Shown: positions 1 to 11,749 of the stretch, one piece after another
Position numbering within the stretch: position 1 is the stretch's first letter
Layout of the letters: each line of letters begins with the position of its first letter
Origin: Tubulanus polymorphus
Taxonomy: Eukaryota > Nemertea > Palaeonemertea > Tubulaniformes > Tubulanidae
Assembly: GCF_964204645.1 (NCBI RefSeq)
Contig: NC_134029.1
Span: 11,522,850 to 11,586,849 of the forward strand
Direction: 5' to 3'
DNA: 64,000 nt
Program-made: the position numbers and the translations under genes
Notes under the pieces: model-generated
The model's input: the letters and a program-made list of their open reading frames with translations, nothing else
Database searches by the model: none
What the model was told of the DNA's origin: nothing

Positions 1-384
1 CAGTCGGAAAAAATACCTTCAAAACAATGAATGGTGACATTTAATTTCAACATTTATTTTTCCCTTACGGGCATCAGATTTATCAGGTTTATGAAATCTT
101 TTTTCAGGCAGCTCCAGAATGTTTAAAAATGCCTATTTGGAGAGAACGTGATGTCAAAGCATCTAGTATTGAACCCTCCCTTTGGGTTTCTGGCAATGGT
201 TTTGGCTCATTTCTCATTTTTTCATATTTACTCCTGTTTAAGTTCACATATTATTTTAGACTAACATTGGTGGTTTCAAATGATCTAAAATATTTCTATA
301 TTTTCGAGAAGTTATTCAATTTTAAATATTGGGACTTTGATGTTGAATACATTAATCACATTTTTAGTCATATGTACTACTTAC

Positions 385-480
385 AGGGTTATCTGGTCCT
401 GGCTTCTGAAATAATTGAATAGCTATCGGGCGCAAAGTTTTATCACCCGCAACAAAAAATAATGCTATCGGTGCACAGAG
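385..480 (-). CDS. lipoxygenase exon 6
   Basis: Thirty-two codons, phase 0 at both ends, between acceptor ATATTTTTCAG and a consensus GTAAGT donor. It encodes APIALFFV and RPIAIQLFQKPGPDNP, the conserved APIALF and PIAIQL motifs of the catalytic domain. The next expected segment (the YTW-x-LAK region, then the iron-ligand helices) is not found in positions 1-384, so the rest of the gene lies beyond the left edge. Confidence 0.9.
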
Positions 481-900
481 CTGAAAAATATAAAATAAGA
501 CTCTGTAAGTATCAGGTGAATAATGGACAATTTTTTACCGGGGAGGGATTTTAACTTGTTACCTACCCTCGTACATCATCAAATTGATAAACAAAATATA
601 TTATGCAATCACTTTAACTGCTTAAGTTTATCTATAATAGGGCCTATTGCCTATGCTGTGAAGTATTCCGTGAACTCTTTAACACTTTGATTGTTCTTTG
701 ATCTTTTAATCATTAGATGCACCTTTATGCCTAGTTATTCCATCACAGACATTTTCTTCAGTCAATGCCCTTTGGATTCCAATCCAAAGTACCTCGGGGT
801 CTGAGGTCAAAGGGACATTCCAGCTTGAGAATAAACAGATGTATTCAGGGCTAATCAGATGCCATTTTCTATTGAAAAAGAACTTTTTAATACAACTTAC

Positions 901-1033
901 AGCTCTATTTTCTGGGCACTTGATTCCTTCCAATATTTTTAAGTCAACAATGAATAAACGTTTAGCTGCAACAATTTGCTGAAAGGACCAACCATCAAGG
1001 AACGGTTTTAATGTTTCTTCATCCACTGCTAAC
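901..1033 (-). CDS. lipoxygenase exon 5
   Basis: One base plus 44 codons, between acceptor TTTATTTTCTAG and donor GCT/GTAAGT (a consensus donor). It contains LKPFLDGWSF and AKRLFIVDLKILEG, the well-known [KN]-x-[IL]-[FY]-I-VD-[YFL]-x-[IL]-L-[DE]-G stretch of animal lipoxygenases. It ends in phase 0, as exon 6 requires. A longer open frame running on to 706 is read-through into the intron. Confidence 0.9.
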
Positions 1034-1802
1034 CTAGAAAATAAATGTGCATCATCTATCCTAATAGTAATCACTATTTTTTTTATCAATACATTGAAAA
1101 GATAATAAGATTAGTGCAACAATGTCATTTTTCTACAAATATCGTAGACTAAACCCCTATCAAGAATAACTTAAGTAAGGGTGGATCCCAATTTTCCGCA
1201 CAAGAATCGAACAACAATAAAACATTTCAGCTTCATATGTACCGTAAAAACCGGCATATAAGTCTACGCGGCGTATAACCCTACCAACCCTACCCCCTCC
1301 TCATCATTTTCTCAACGGATCTACATCAATCTCAAGAATGATAAAAATTTTAAAAGATCTTCATCATGATGATTTGGCAAAAACTCTGGGTCCACTTGTG
1401 GGAATACTTGACAATATAACCATTTCAATTTTCAACACCCCTTGGTGAATAATTGATAGGTTTACTGGATTCCATCTACGGACAGTGAATGGACGAAAAG
1501 TAAACGAGATAGCCCACTTAAGGACCATAGTCCAAGCGGGCAATTTCGGGAAATGGCCGATATCCCGATCAGCCAACTTTTGGGTTCCTAAGGGTAGATA
1601 CATGGCAAAGCAAGACAATTCAAGCATGTTGAAACCGCCCAAAAGAATTTCATGCCATCTATCTATATCCATATATCGATGAAACGTGATTGCAACAGTG
1701 CCCTAAAGAGCATTGGGGCCCTATGAGAAATTTTCCCTTTCAAAAGGGCAGGGAAGTGTGAAAGTACCATGTATTTTAGAACGCTACCCAAAGCATACTT
1801 AC

Positions 1803-1900
1803 TTGTCAGGTATTTCAAGGCATAGTTGAATAAGCACAGGGTTACAGCCACACAGACGCTGAGCACCAAATCTTGTATCATTACTCCATAAATGTACACC
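1803..1900 (-). CDS. lipoxygenase exon 4
   Basis: Thirty-two codons plus two bases. The acceptor is CATTTTTAG at 1901-1909; the donor is a consensus GTAAGT (1802-1797). The peptide includes RFGAQRLCGCNPVLIQLC, the family's FG-x-Q-x-L-[NC]-G-x-NP-x-x-[IL] motif, here with CGC where most relatives have NGC. The two left-over bases join the first base of exon 5 to make Lys. Confidence 0.9.
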
Positions 1901-2346
1901 CTAAAAATGATGTTTTCTCATTTGAAATTTTTTTCTCACATAAAAATCTGTTGTCCCAGACCACAAAGCCTAAAACGGCAACCACACACAAGGTATAAAG
2001 CACACTTATCCCTGATTACAATTCTGAGAGCAAATGTTCACATGTTGTAAGCTGTTCAAGCACATAGGCCTAGTTCAAACATTATGTGTGTACTAAAGTT
2101 GATCAAGGAATTCCCATAAGAGCAATGAAATATTACACCTAAAATTGGTATCAGAGTCTAAGTAAAAACCCAAAACTCAAAGGAAAACTTAAAATTCATA
2201 TAGACATAGTTAACATTTCGACTAAAGGCCTTATTCCTATGAGTCATTTTCATTTCAAATATTTTTTTATGGTCTCAGTTGCATATGGAATAAAGCATCG
2301 TAGGCCTTTGCACAATTCAAGAATTCCTTTGTTGACAATATAAGAC

Positions 2347-2484
2347 CTTTGGTTCTTCCATTTTGATGCCTGATTTATATACGTTTCTCAGATCGTCCAG
2401 AGTGTCCCATTTTTCAGATGAGGTTGATATTTCAATCATTGTTTTCTCAGCTAGCAGACGTATTTTTGTTCCAACGATATCCCA
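2347..2484 (-). CDS. lipoxygenase exon 3
   Basis: Forty-six codons, phase 0 at both ends. The acceptor is a strong polypyrimidine tract ending CTTCAAG; the donor is AAG/GTCTTA. It starts WDIVGTKIRLLAEK and contains KWDTLDDLRNVY, corresponding to the W-x-[ST/D]-[FL]-x-D-[FLI] segment at the start of the lipoxygenase catalytic domain. Order and phase agree with exons 2 and 4. Confidence 0.85.
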
Positions 2485-4345
2485 CTTGAAGAAAAAAGAT
2501 AAAATTGAATTCGTCGCATTATAAAATATCAGGTCTTTCACTTTAATTACTCATCCCTTAGCATATCAAGGTCATCCATCCGATTTGAGAAAAGCTATTT
2601 TCCCGGACTTTGCATAATGATATTTTTTGTCAATGATATTTTCTGTAGTGCAAATAAAACTATTCCTCCCAAAAACCAAATCAACAAAAGATTTCACAGA
2701 AATCGATCTTGAAATACAATTTTAGATCTTAAAATAAACCCCGTAAGTAAAACGGTAGACAATACCGCGGGTTCACGTGGACACCTGCTGATCTCTGAGG
2801 CTAAGCCAATGATAGAGGAGTCTTTGCTTTCTGATTGGCTTTTTAAAACAGATATTTTTGTGTTCAGATTCTCACAAAAAAGCTCATATAAATTTTAACG
2901 AGGCCCTTTTTCAAAATTCAGCTTCATGGGGTTTGGAGAATGGATAATGCTCTAATGAATGATTTGTATGAATAAATGCTCAGTTGCAGTCAAAGAGCCT
3001 TTGCTCTGGAAAACCATGTCATTTAAATTTGCTCCATTTGTATAGTAATAGGCTCAGCCTACGGCTGGTCTAAAAATGTTCTTTTTGATATCTTCAATCT
3101 TAGATTTGTAAAAGTTAGTTTTTTTCATTTCTCCCATCATTTGAACACAATTTTCACTCCTGTCATATTTTTTGTAGTCCTTTGAGGTTTTATATGGAAA
3201 ATACTCTATTTTTATCTTTATTTTTTTCTGTTCTCTTCCATTTTAAAATGCCTTTCTTTTTCCCTTCACACTCCCACTTTTTCTTGAAGAAATCGGTACT
3301 CCAAGTAATTAAAAGAAAGGCCTCAGTGTTGTGGGATGGAAATACCAACAACTCATGAAAAGGTAGTTCTTTCAAGTATTTCATGAATCAGAGACTAATA
3401 ATACTGTCAAACAGGATTTCCTTCTCATGTGAACTTCAGAGGTATTTGAAGCAGTTGGGTGGGTCTCCCTTTTTCAAGCAAGCCAACAATTCAAAGCTTT
3501 CATTTGACATAATCATCTAGTAAACATTTTCCACATTGAAGAACTACTCAAACACTTGAAAAGTGGCTACTACAGCTAATCATCTGTATACTTGAGGGAT
3601 AAAGATACAATACAAGATATTAAAAGAACTATAGGAACTAGAAAGAATCTTGCTATATGGTCGGGTTAGCAATTTCAGTTCAATCAAAGATATCCAAATA
3701 CATTCAACTTTCAAAGAAATTCAAATGAATTCAACTTGCAGATATCTAAACCTAGATCAGTTAGAACTTAGTTGTAAGACAGTTCAAATTTAAAGATAGT
3801 TCTAATACTGAAAACCGGGCCTGGGCCACTGATCTCACGGAAGTGGTAGATGATTCTCGTGCTCAAATGTACTCTTATAAGCCTAGTTACTGCATTGAGT
3901 ACAAGCTGATCAACCCGCTTAGAATGTCAGCAAGCAATGCACCTAGAACTGCGCCGTATGGGTGCCCGCACTAATCACATAGACCCTGATAGGGCATCAT
4001 CGACCGTAAGAAAGGCCGATTGCCACAGCGATATCGGGATAAGGGATATCCCGATATGACATCAGGCGGGAAAATAGTTATTGTCATACAGAATTTTTTC
4101 TATCAGAATTAAATTCATTCTTTCTTTCAACAAACTCAAGAAAGCACAACAAATTTCAAACTGACAGAGTAACAAAGCTATCTTGTGTCAAATATCAGAG
4201 AAAACTGGGAAAATCACTATCTATAAGTCGAAATCACTATAACATCATAGTCAGCGTTAATATGCAACCCAACCACACTAAAATGAACCAGTGAATTCTT
4301 TTATAAAGGCCTACAATTATCTATAGGCCAAAATTTGAGCCTTAC

Positions 4346-4390
4346 TTTATATTCATTCGAGAATTTTTCATCATCGGGCATATTTTCAAT
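4346..4390 (-). CDS. lipoxygenase exon 2 (45-bp microexon)
   Basis: Fifteen codons, phase 0 at both ends, preceded by a pyrimidine-rich acceptor (TATTTCTATTTCAG) and followed by donor GTAAGG. It encodes IENMPDDEKFSNEYK, which fits the linker between the PLAT and catalytic domains, where animal lipoxygenases carry an LP-x-DE-x-F-x-x-x-Y pattern. It fills exactly the gap expected between exon 1 (ending GLPVQ) and exon 3 (beginning WDIVGTK). It is too short for ordinary ORF finding; the match of motif, splice signals and phase is the evidence. Confidence 0.85.
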
Positions 4391-4699
4391 CTGAAATAGA
4401 AATACATCAAAGTCACGTTTTAAAGTCACCATCGCACACATTTTCACACTAGACCGGGTCAGGTGCATGCGCAGAGAAAACTTGCGGCACCAACCAGATT
4501 ACTTGTTGTATAATTGCTGAGGAAAAACTATAATTGATAGTTGAAAGTTATAGTAGTTAGTTATAATTGAAACTATATTCAGAAAATAAATTTCAGAACT
4601 ATAAATGGGCAAACCCAGGCTAAAATAGAACGGGATATATATATATCTGATTGGCTAATAATGACATCTTCTAAGCTGTGCGTGTACCCACGCACTCAG

Positions 4700-4775
4700 T
4701 CTAATGTGGCAGGGTTTCGTACCGTGGAAATATCAATGCCATCAGGTTCGAATCCCTGCCGGGGGAGGATGGTGG
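4700..4775 (+). repeat. tRNA-like fragment with B box, possible SINE head
   Basis: GGTTCGAATCCC at about 4745-4756 is a good RNA polymerase III B box. It is preceded by GGCAGGGTTT and followed by TGCCGG, which pair like a T-arm and acceptor. A clear A box and full cloverleaf are missing, so this is more likely a SINE head or decayed tRNA than a working tRNA gene. Confidence 0.3.
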
Positions 4776-4928
4776 CATGTACTTAACATTGACAGATGCT
4801 ACTGTAACAAACCGCTGTACCAAGTATACAAAATTTTCTGACCCCAAAGTTTCCCCTGAAAACTTCAACCGAGGGTCCATGAACACTATGCCCACTCAGT
4901 GAATTACTTCTGAATTACAATCTGATAA

Positions 4929-5424
4929 TTAACCCATTAGCATCCAAGCTGCCCATCTGCCTATTATACTCCTCAAGCTGCCCAAATCCGTCCTGACATT
5001 TTTTTCGTATGCTGCACAAAAATGGTTATAGTGGGAATTGAACCCAATAGCTTATGATTAAGTTTCACACCCAAATCCTCAGAATACCATACAGAAATCA
5101 ACATCTTCCCATTTGAAATTCTCAAGTATTTGGAGTGTGAACATGCCAGATCTGAGTGCTCACTTCACATCCAAGTAAGTCTCGATGAATTTCAGGGGGC
5201 AAAAGGACATGATTTTGGTGACCCACCTTATCAAATCGTATATCATATGAAAGCAATCTAATACAAAATAACAGGAGCTTGCAAATACGTGTAAAGTTTA
5301 TTTTAAAAATACACTGGGAATGAGCTATTCTGTATCGTGTTGAATTGGATTTTCCCACGATTTTTCTGAGAAGTAAGACGCTACCTAACTTAGTGAAATT
5401 CCTGAGTGCTAATCAATGGGTTAA
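4929..5424. mobile_element. TTAA-flanked MITE, about 496 bp
   Basis: Begins TTAACCCATTAGCA and ends (read inverted) TTAACCCATTGATTAGCA. The ends are inverted with a small indel, and both carry TTAA, the target of piggyBac- and Kolobok-type transposases. No coding capacity. It lies in lipoxygenase intron 1. Confidence 0.55.
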
Positions 5425-5696
5425 ATAGGTGCAAAGTCAATCTATGGCTCCTCATCGAGATCTTATGATGATAATGAATATTCAATATCCCCTGAGGAAC
5501 AGAGTAATTCAAGAACTTGAAACTCACCATAATTATAGTTCATGAGCTAACATTCTGCAATTGATTGTGTTTACAAAATTTGCATAGCCACCAATATATG
5601 GAATTACCAGGTTATTCCTCAACTCCTGACAACATACTAGTATAAGTTGGAAAATTATGCCCGGCTCCTTAAATGTTAGACTAATAAACCTCGATA

Positions 5697-5854
5697 GGGA
5701 TCATTCATTTATTATGTACGCATTAGGGGAGGGGGAGGGGTCAGTGCAATTGCGTACTGTAATGCTTAATGTATATGAAAAATTGGCCGATTTTGCGTAC
5801 ATGGGGGGTTGGAAAATTCAAATTTTATGCGAACGTAATAAATGAATGATTCCA
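5697..5854. mobile_element. small TIR element, about 158 bp
   Basis: Inverted ends of about 27 bp begin GGGATCATTCATTTATTA on the left and GGAATCATTCATTTATTA on the inverted right. ATA lies outside both ends, a possible 3-bp target duplication. The interior is a G-rich run (GGGGAGGGGGAGGGG). Non-coding. Confidence 0.6.
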
Positions 5855-7950
5855 TAGACCTTTTCAATTAAAATTCAAGCAATTTTTCCTCCCTCCCATG
5901 AAATAATCTCTTTTTCAACATGCCCCTCAGCAACATTTCCTCCCAGAAGCCTGGAGAATGTCTAACCCTTTCTCGACATTCCCTTCTATTCCTGTATCCA
6001 TACTATGCTTTACAATAAAAAGTTTTTTTTAGAAATTTGTTCACCCTGTACTGAGTGGCTGGTTTGCAATGCTCTGGATACAAATGGCTCAGTGAAATTC
6101 GGGTGCAAATTGGGTCAAACACCCCATACAACACTGCAGTAACAGATAACACAGTACACGCGCATGTAAACGCCATGTCTACTGATATTTTGGGGATTAA
6201 AATTTGGGTGAAATTAGACCCTGGATATATTCTAAACCCCTTGGTGAACATACAGTAACAAATTAACTTCGAATTCATAAAGCATGTCATGAGCAATAAT
6301 TCTGCAAGTCACTGTAGAAACAAAATATTCCTTGGTCAAAGCATCTAGGTGAAAACTTCATAACTGTGGGAAAAGTGCTGATTTTGGTGAACAACATTGG
6401 CTGTGAAAAATGAACTTATGCCTAGTATTTGATATGCAAATAGGTTTCATTAAACTGCAGACGTTCAGGTAGACCTATACCGTATGGGTGTTCGAACTTC
6501 GCTGAATCACTGAATCGTTGAATTGCTGAAACGCTGAATCTTATGTTGATAATAATTTTTTTCATTTCACTGACTCTTTTCAGATAATTGAAAAATAAAC
6601 AATGTATAATAAATGACAAATCATATAAATGACGGCATATTTGATGACAGTAACACTTTTAGAGCAAAATTAACGTTAGGAGTACCTTAACATTGAATTG
6701 AATTTGCGGTAAGCGGGGGAACGCCAGTTTACGCATCACAGCCTTATCATATGGCACGCAGGGCAACTCTGCCACATACCATTTAGTATACACACATACC
6801 AGTCCATTTATTAATGGAAGAGACCTGTTTTTTCGCAATATTTTGCTCACTATTTGAGGTACATACTTCATTGTGTGCTTTATAACCACAAAACTTTAAA
6901 AGTTTAACAATTTTAAAGTTTAAGGTTGACAGTCGCGATTGACACAGCAAAGCATGAGGACTGTGTTTAATAATAATAATAGATGGACACCAGGCGCCGA
7001 AGGACGTCCCTTTGATAAATGCGTAAGCGTATACGTCGATAATGCAAAAGGTCTTCTTAATAAAGTGTCTTCCTATGGTAGGCCTACCAATATATGGAAA
7101 TACTATTGAATAAGTAATTGTAGGCCTACTATTCAACGTCTCCTGGTGACGTATAAACCAACAACCTTGAAACTCACCAATCAAAGAACATGTCAATTGC
7201 AATAATGCCACTAATGTTATCTTTGGTCTAGGGACGGATCCAGATGTTTCACCACCCCAGAGCGGTTTCTGAGTTCTGCTGAACTGGAAGGGCAACTATA
7301 TCATAGTATATAACGGGGAATCTGGAGGCACTCCCCCAGAAAAGTTTGGTTTTTCAAGGCTCTGAGATGCAATCTTTATAAACACGTTTGGGGCATAAAA
7401 TCTATCCTCCTAGAAGCTAACTATTTTCGTTTATTCGAATAGAGAATTTTTTATACTACTTCGAGAATACTTGCCCGGGATAAAATATTCATGTTAGTAC
7501 AAGAGTCAAAATCAAAACTAGAAGAATAGAAGGGTAAACCTGAGAACCCCTCGATACTAGTGGAAGGCTGGATCTGCCCCTGACCACTCATTGATATATA
7601 AAGACATAGCAGAACTAATGTTTATTGTACAATCAATATACTCTCTCCCGGTTTTCATCTTTCGGAACTCGAGCATTTTTTGGTCAAAACCTTTATTCCT
7701 TTATTTTGGTCCATTTTTCATTACCACTTTCAGTATTTTTGGTTAAAAGTTCCGCTTTTATTAGTACTTTGTACCCGTTTTCAGTAACATTTTCTTTAGC
7801 AACATTTTCAGTATTTTAACATCTCAATCAGTATTTTCTAATTTTTACCTAAAGAATCATCAGTACTCAGTTCATTAGGTCAGCAGCATTTAATAAAACA
7901 AGAAACGAAATTCTTAATATGGACTTTCCTAAATTTACATGAGTGTATGT

Positions 7951-8258
7951 TTAACCCTTTCAGTGCGTCTACACCGCAGTGCGGTGTATAAATCAGTGAT
8001 AGATTTTGCTAATACACCACACTGTGATGTATTGATGTAATTAATAATTAGTAATTAGCCTATCTCTCTTGAAAAATAGCAGCACCTGTCAAACATAGTG
8101 AAATACTAGTATCTAACGAAACACCCCGCCGCGGTGTAGACGCACTGCAATGGTATTCCCGTTATTCAACACACTAAGGGTGGAATTTCTAAAAATTTTC
8201 AAATTATCTCCAGCAATATAGGGTAGGCCTATTGATTAGTCAGCACTGAAAGGGTTAA
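7951..8258. mobile_element. TTAA MITE with perfect 16-bp TIR
   Basis: Starts TTAACCCTTTCAGTGC and ends with its exact inverse at 8243-8258, with TTAA at both edges. Inner inverted blocks (GTCTACACCGC and GCGGTGTAGAC) let the 308-bp element fold on itself. It has the structure of a piggyBac/Kolobok-type non-autonomous element and no ORF. Lipoxygenase intron 1. Confidence 0.7.
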
Positions 8259-9924
8259 TCAAAATTAAACATTGGTACTCTAGATTAGAGGTTTATAAGC
8301 AGAACAAATGAAAAATAGTGAAAACTATTGGATTGAATTCAAATGATGGGAGAAGACTGACTTTTTACAGATAATTTCATCGAAAATAAGGATGGAAAAT
8401 ATTTTTTTGAAATGTCTTTTTTGGAATTATGAATGGAAACGCAAAGGCCTACCTATCTTCGGTATGAAGTTTTTGGAAGAATTTCGAAGAATCGGTGCTC
8501 AAAGCCTAAGATGTCACCCTTGATTGAATCCAGAAGTTTTCATGAAAATCCGTCTATTGATACCATCTCCATCACACAGAACTGCATGACGATTCATCAT
8601 GAATATACATGGTAGCGGGTTTTCCCCACTGACTCTCCAGAAACTCTCCACGTTCATGGTGTGACGATTTCTATACACCGTGTACGAAGTATGTGAGACA
8701 ATTTCTTTTCGTAAATTGAACAATTTTCAAGTTCCCAATTTTACTGCCCTTCTATAAAATTCACTGCTTTCACGGCCAGCCGCGACAAACCCTGGCAGTT
8801 GAATCATTTGCAGTTTCCAGGAAGACTTTAACTAGGCCACAAGCGAGGCGCGCTTTTCATATTCATGCAAAGATCAATACACCACACAGCAGCGAGTCAG
8901 TAACGAGCACGTGTGTGAAGCATGAATATACGTAAAAGGGCATGTGTTCTTTCGAAACGAAATGTAGTTCCAACAACAAATAAATAACTAAATTGATAAA
9001 TAAGCAACGGATTCTGATGAAATTCAATAGGGTTAGAGCTTTTATTACTGCATTGCATGTTTTAAACGTTCCAAAGAGAAACTAAGCCTCGTTTGGAAGT
9101 TATTTTGTACCAAAGGAAGAAAGTTTCATATTCGATAACAAAATGGACTTGGCTAAAGCAAAAGTCCATAATGAGTAGAATGGTCTGGACAACTCAATAG
9201 CAAATTGGCGTTCTTTCTTGAAAAGGAATAAACATGCGGAAAATGGCTGTAATCGTCTTCATGACACTCACACATTTCTTTAGTGGTACTTGCATGTCTG
9301 AATCCCCACCCATGCTCTTTCTCGACAAACGGTGTATTAACCTTAACTTTTTCAAAATTTTTACTTTCACAATCTTAAAAAGCGCCAGTTAAAGCTGCAT
9401 CGGACTAATGGATCGGACATGTTCAAATAGGGACACAGTAAATTTTGAATTGAATTTTTCTCAATCCTCCGCCGATATTAGTTAAATGCAATCAAAATGT
9501 CATCAATAAAACTAAACTATCTTATTCATGAATACAAAATCGTAGTTTTTAAATTTCTTGGGATTTTTTTCACCAAAAAAATCGTATTTTGCTGATTTAA
9601 AGAGAAAAATGTACTTTAACATTACCGGTTATTGACCGTACTGCCGAACTGACGATGTTTTTAGTGAAAAAAAAACGTAACAAAAACGGACGAATCGAAC
9701 AGGTTGGCATGTATGTAAATAAAACTGGATGGAGTAGACACAGAAAATCTCAAGTGCTTTCCCAATGGATTAAAGGTGCCTCCGAATAAAATACTGTTGC
9801 ACCACTGACATCTTCAAAACAACTTGATACCAACCCACCCCCCATGTAAACATAGAATAACATATAGGCCTATGTTGACATTTTAGCATAATGGGTTTAG
9901 GCTATCAATTATTGTAGTCAGTTA

Positions 9925-9975
9925 CCGGACTGTGGTTTAGTTTCACGATCGGATATTTTCAAAAACCACAGTCAG
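9925..9975 (-). repeat. short dispersed repeat (pair of 62955-63005)
   Basis: The segment around GTTTCACGATCGGATATTTT recurs inverted near 62955-63005, with CTGTGG words at its borders. It probably marks the end of a dispersed element that also includes the 10320-10735 repeat. Confidence 0.5.
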
Positions 9976-10319
9976 GAATGGGAAGGTCATTTTTCAATGA
10001 AATTTTCCTTAGCCAATTTGACTCACGAGTAATTTGCCCGACATTCATTGTCTCGAAAGATATCCGTCTAATTTTTGTTGTAATCAACGCAAAACAGATT
10101 CGTAGTTTGTTTGATACCTATAACACCTCACCTGACGATCTTAATCCATGTGCAAATCGGCCGTTAAGTGAGAGTAAATTTCCGTCAATTCGATGCGGCC
10201 ATTTTGAAAACTTGTGGAGGGAGCTGGCACCTATTGACTGAGGCCAGGACAACAACACAAACTAACAAAACGAAACGACGAATTTGAAAAAATTAAGAAA
10301 TCAACATTAATTCACATTT

Positions 10320-10735
10320 TTCTTCAACCACAATTTATTATTTCAATATTTATCATGGAAAGCACGAAGATTTGAAATATATGTTGGAAAACTATCAAAT
10401 ATAAAAATTGTCGTTTTGTTTTGGAAGTTTTATATAAATCGTTGTAGGTCACCTTGTCTATCATGCCACCTTGCAATATAGGGAAATGGCAGAATTTGTG
10501 GAGAAATTGATTAATTTCTCAAAATAATGTTGATTAATCGCTCGAAAATTGGATTATTAAAGGTACCTGTGTTAGTTTGTGAATAAAGCCATTAATTGTG
10601 GACTGAAGTCAATAGAAAGCATATTTTTGAAGTGTTACTTTTTTCAACCGTGTTTTGGCCCTTGTCATCACTAAAGGTTGGTATTAGCCCATCCGCTTAT
10701 AAAAGCTTACCATCAACGATTAGGTAACTAACTAC
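10320..10735 (-). repeat. dispersed repeat, inverted copy of 63555-64000
   Basis: Read inverted, this matches the right end of the window closely over about 400 bp, for example ACCTAATCGTTG, GGTACCTGTGTTAGTTTGTG and the run around GATTAATTTCTC. No ORF. It ends just inside intron 1, next to exon 1 of the lipoxygenase. Confidence 0.7.
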
Positions 10736-10806
10736 AATTATTGGTGCTACATAGGCCTATGTGGCAGATGTCGCCCCTGAATTCTACAAAGCCAAATAAC
10801 ACATAC

Positions 10807-11307
10807 CTGCACAGGAAGTCCTGGAGCATTTTGCGTGAATGTATACAATTGTCGTTTCTCCTCTAATTCTTTGCGTCTCTGCTCGATGAAGCTGTCATCT
10901 TGAGGGAGGTTTGTGTCGTAATGCTGAATTACATAATGCTGGTTAGCTTTTATCCATCGATTAATTGGGAAAAAATAATAATCTTCCATTTTACAATCTT
11001 CGATAACGATCTTTTCAACAAACCAATTTGGTGACATGCCGAAGTTATCCCGCCAGAATTCGATCATTTTCAGAGGACCAACCGTAGGCATGTATTTAAG
11101 GAAAAACCGATTCTTTTCGCCTCTTTCAAAATCGTTTCTCCACAAACAGTTCAATTCAACTTCGGGGGTTTCCCTTCCATCTTCCCCGTATAGTTTTATC
11201 GTCACATTCGCATCGGTTCCAGCTTCTTTTCTATCTCCAGTTACAACAAATATCACGTAACCAGAACGTGAACTCGAGTTTGTTGAACAATTTAAGCTGT
11301 TTCCCAT
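10807..11307 (-). CDS. lipoxygenase exon 1 (start codon, PLAT domain)
   Basis: First coding exon of an animal lipoxygenase, an iron dioxygenase that adds O2 to polyunsaturated fatty acids such as arachidonate. The ATG is at 11307-11305. The 167 codons begin MGNSLNC, a possible N-terminal acylation context (Gly2, Cys7). Residues about 17-130 match a PLAT/C2-like beta-barrel domain, the part that in this family binds Ca2+ and membranes; NDFERG and RRKELEEKRQLY are hallmarks shared with 5-lipoxygenases and coral allene oxide synthase-lipoxygenases. The exon ends in phase 0 at CAG followed by the donor GTATGT (10806-10801). Five further exons with compatible phases lie to the left, so the gene is read right to left and leaves the window before the catalytic His and iron ligands. 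Which lipoxygenase class it belongs to cannot be settled from this half. Confidence 0.9.
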
Positions 11308-11654
11308 GGTTATTCAGTCATATCAAACCGCGGAACCGAAGAATTCAGAGCAATGCTACAAGTGGGCGTCCTCAATAATACGCGAGTGTCAAACCCGTAA
11401 CCGGCACGACGATTAATATCAACAACACTATTTATCGTCAAATAAAATAAAAGTTTCTTGTATACGGATATCAATTCATATGTTGAATTTTAATTCATTA
11501 AATCATTTAAATTCTTATTCCAGTGAATGTACGGTTATTGGAATAATCAGCGACATTTCAGAAAAACAATTGGGAATTTCAGTCTGTGAACAGTGACGTA
11601 ATCACAGAGGATTCCCAAAACGGACGCCCAAAAGATCAACATTTGGTTGACCTA
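11308..11654 (-). promoter_or_regulatory. upstream region of lipoxygenase
   Basis: The 350 bp before the start codon hold no ORF and no recognisable repeat. The 5' UTR and promoter should lie here. I see no convincing TATA box at a defined distance, so the assignment is by position only. The BEL-containing nest begins at about 11655. Confidence 0.4.
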
Positions 11655-11749
11655 GGGCCGACTCTATTATCTATCCGGACGCGTCCGGGTGTCTCCAATT
11701 TCACTCTTTTATCGATCACGTGATCATCCGGATATCTCCGGACTCTCCA
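11655..11749. mobile_element. left half of a TIR element split by BEL
   Basis: GGGCCGACTCTATTATC followed by TCCGGA-rich sequence is the inverse of 26175-26220 on the other side of the BEL element. Outside both copies lies CCTA/TAGG. The two halves therefore look like one small DNA element, about 340 bp, into which the BEL element inserted. Confidence 0.55.

Larger units (their letters stand above)
481..10806 (-). other. lipoxygenase introns 1-5
   Basis: Introns between the six exons: 10806-4391 (6.4 kb), 4345-2485, 2346-1901, 1802-1034 and 900-481. All use GT-AG. They are AT-rich and hold the miniature elements listed separately. I see no other coding signal in them; open frames at 1364-1672, 3190-3384 and 6783-7295 look like chance. 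Confidence 0.75.

Noticed and set aside
745-815. EVLWIGIQR on the minus strand as the PIAIQ-motif exon
   Set aside because: Splice phases do not fit, and 385-480 encodes the true APIALF and PIAIQL motifs with consensus splice sites.
1364-1476. WNPVNLSII reading on the minus strand as a lipoxygenase exon
   Set aside because: It resembles the NP-x-x-[IL] motif and has an acceptor, but exon 4 at 1803-1900 carries the real motif and joins exon 5 in correct phase.
6783-7295. 170-codon minus-strand ORF
   Set aside because: No domain, no coding bias, within a lipoxygenase intron; reads as chance.
7635-7670. VPKDE on the minus strand as the lipoxygenase linker exon
   Set aside because: No acceptor in an open frame; 4346-4390 fits fully.
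10747-10806. C-terminal 19 codons of the 186-codon ORF
   Set aside because: They lie after a consensus donor and read into intron 1.
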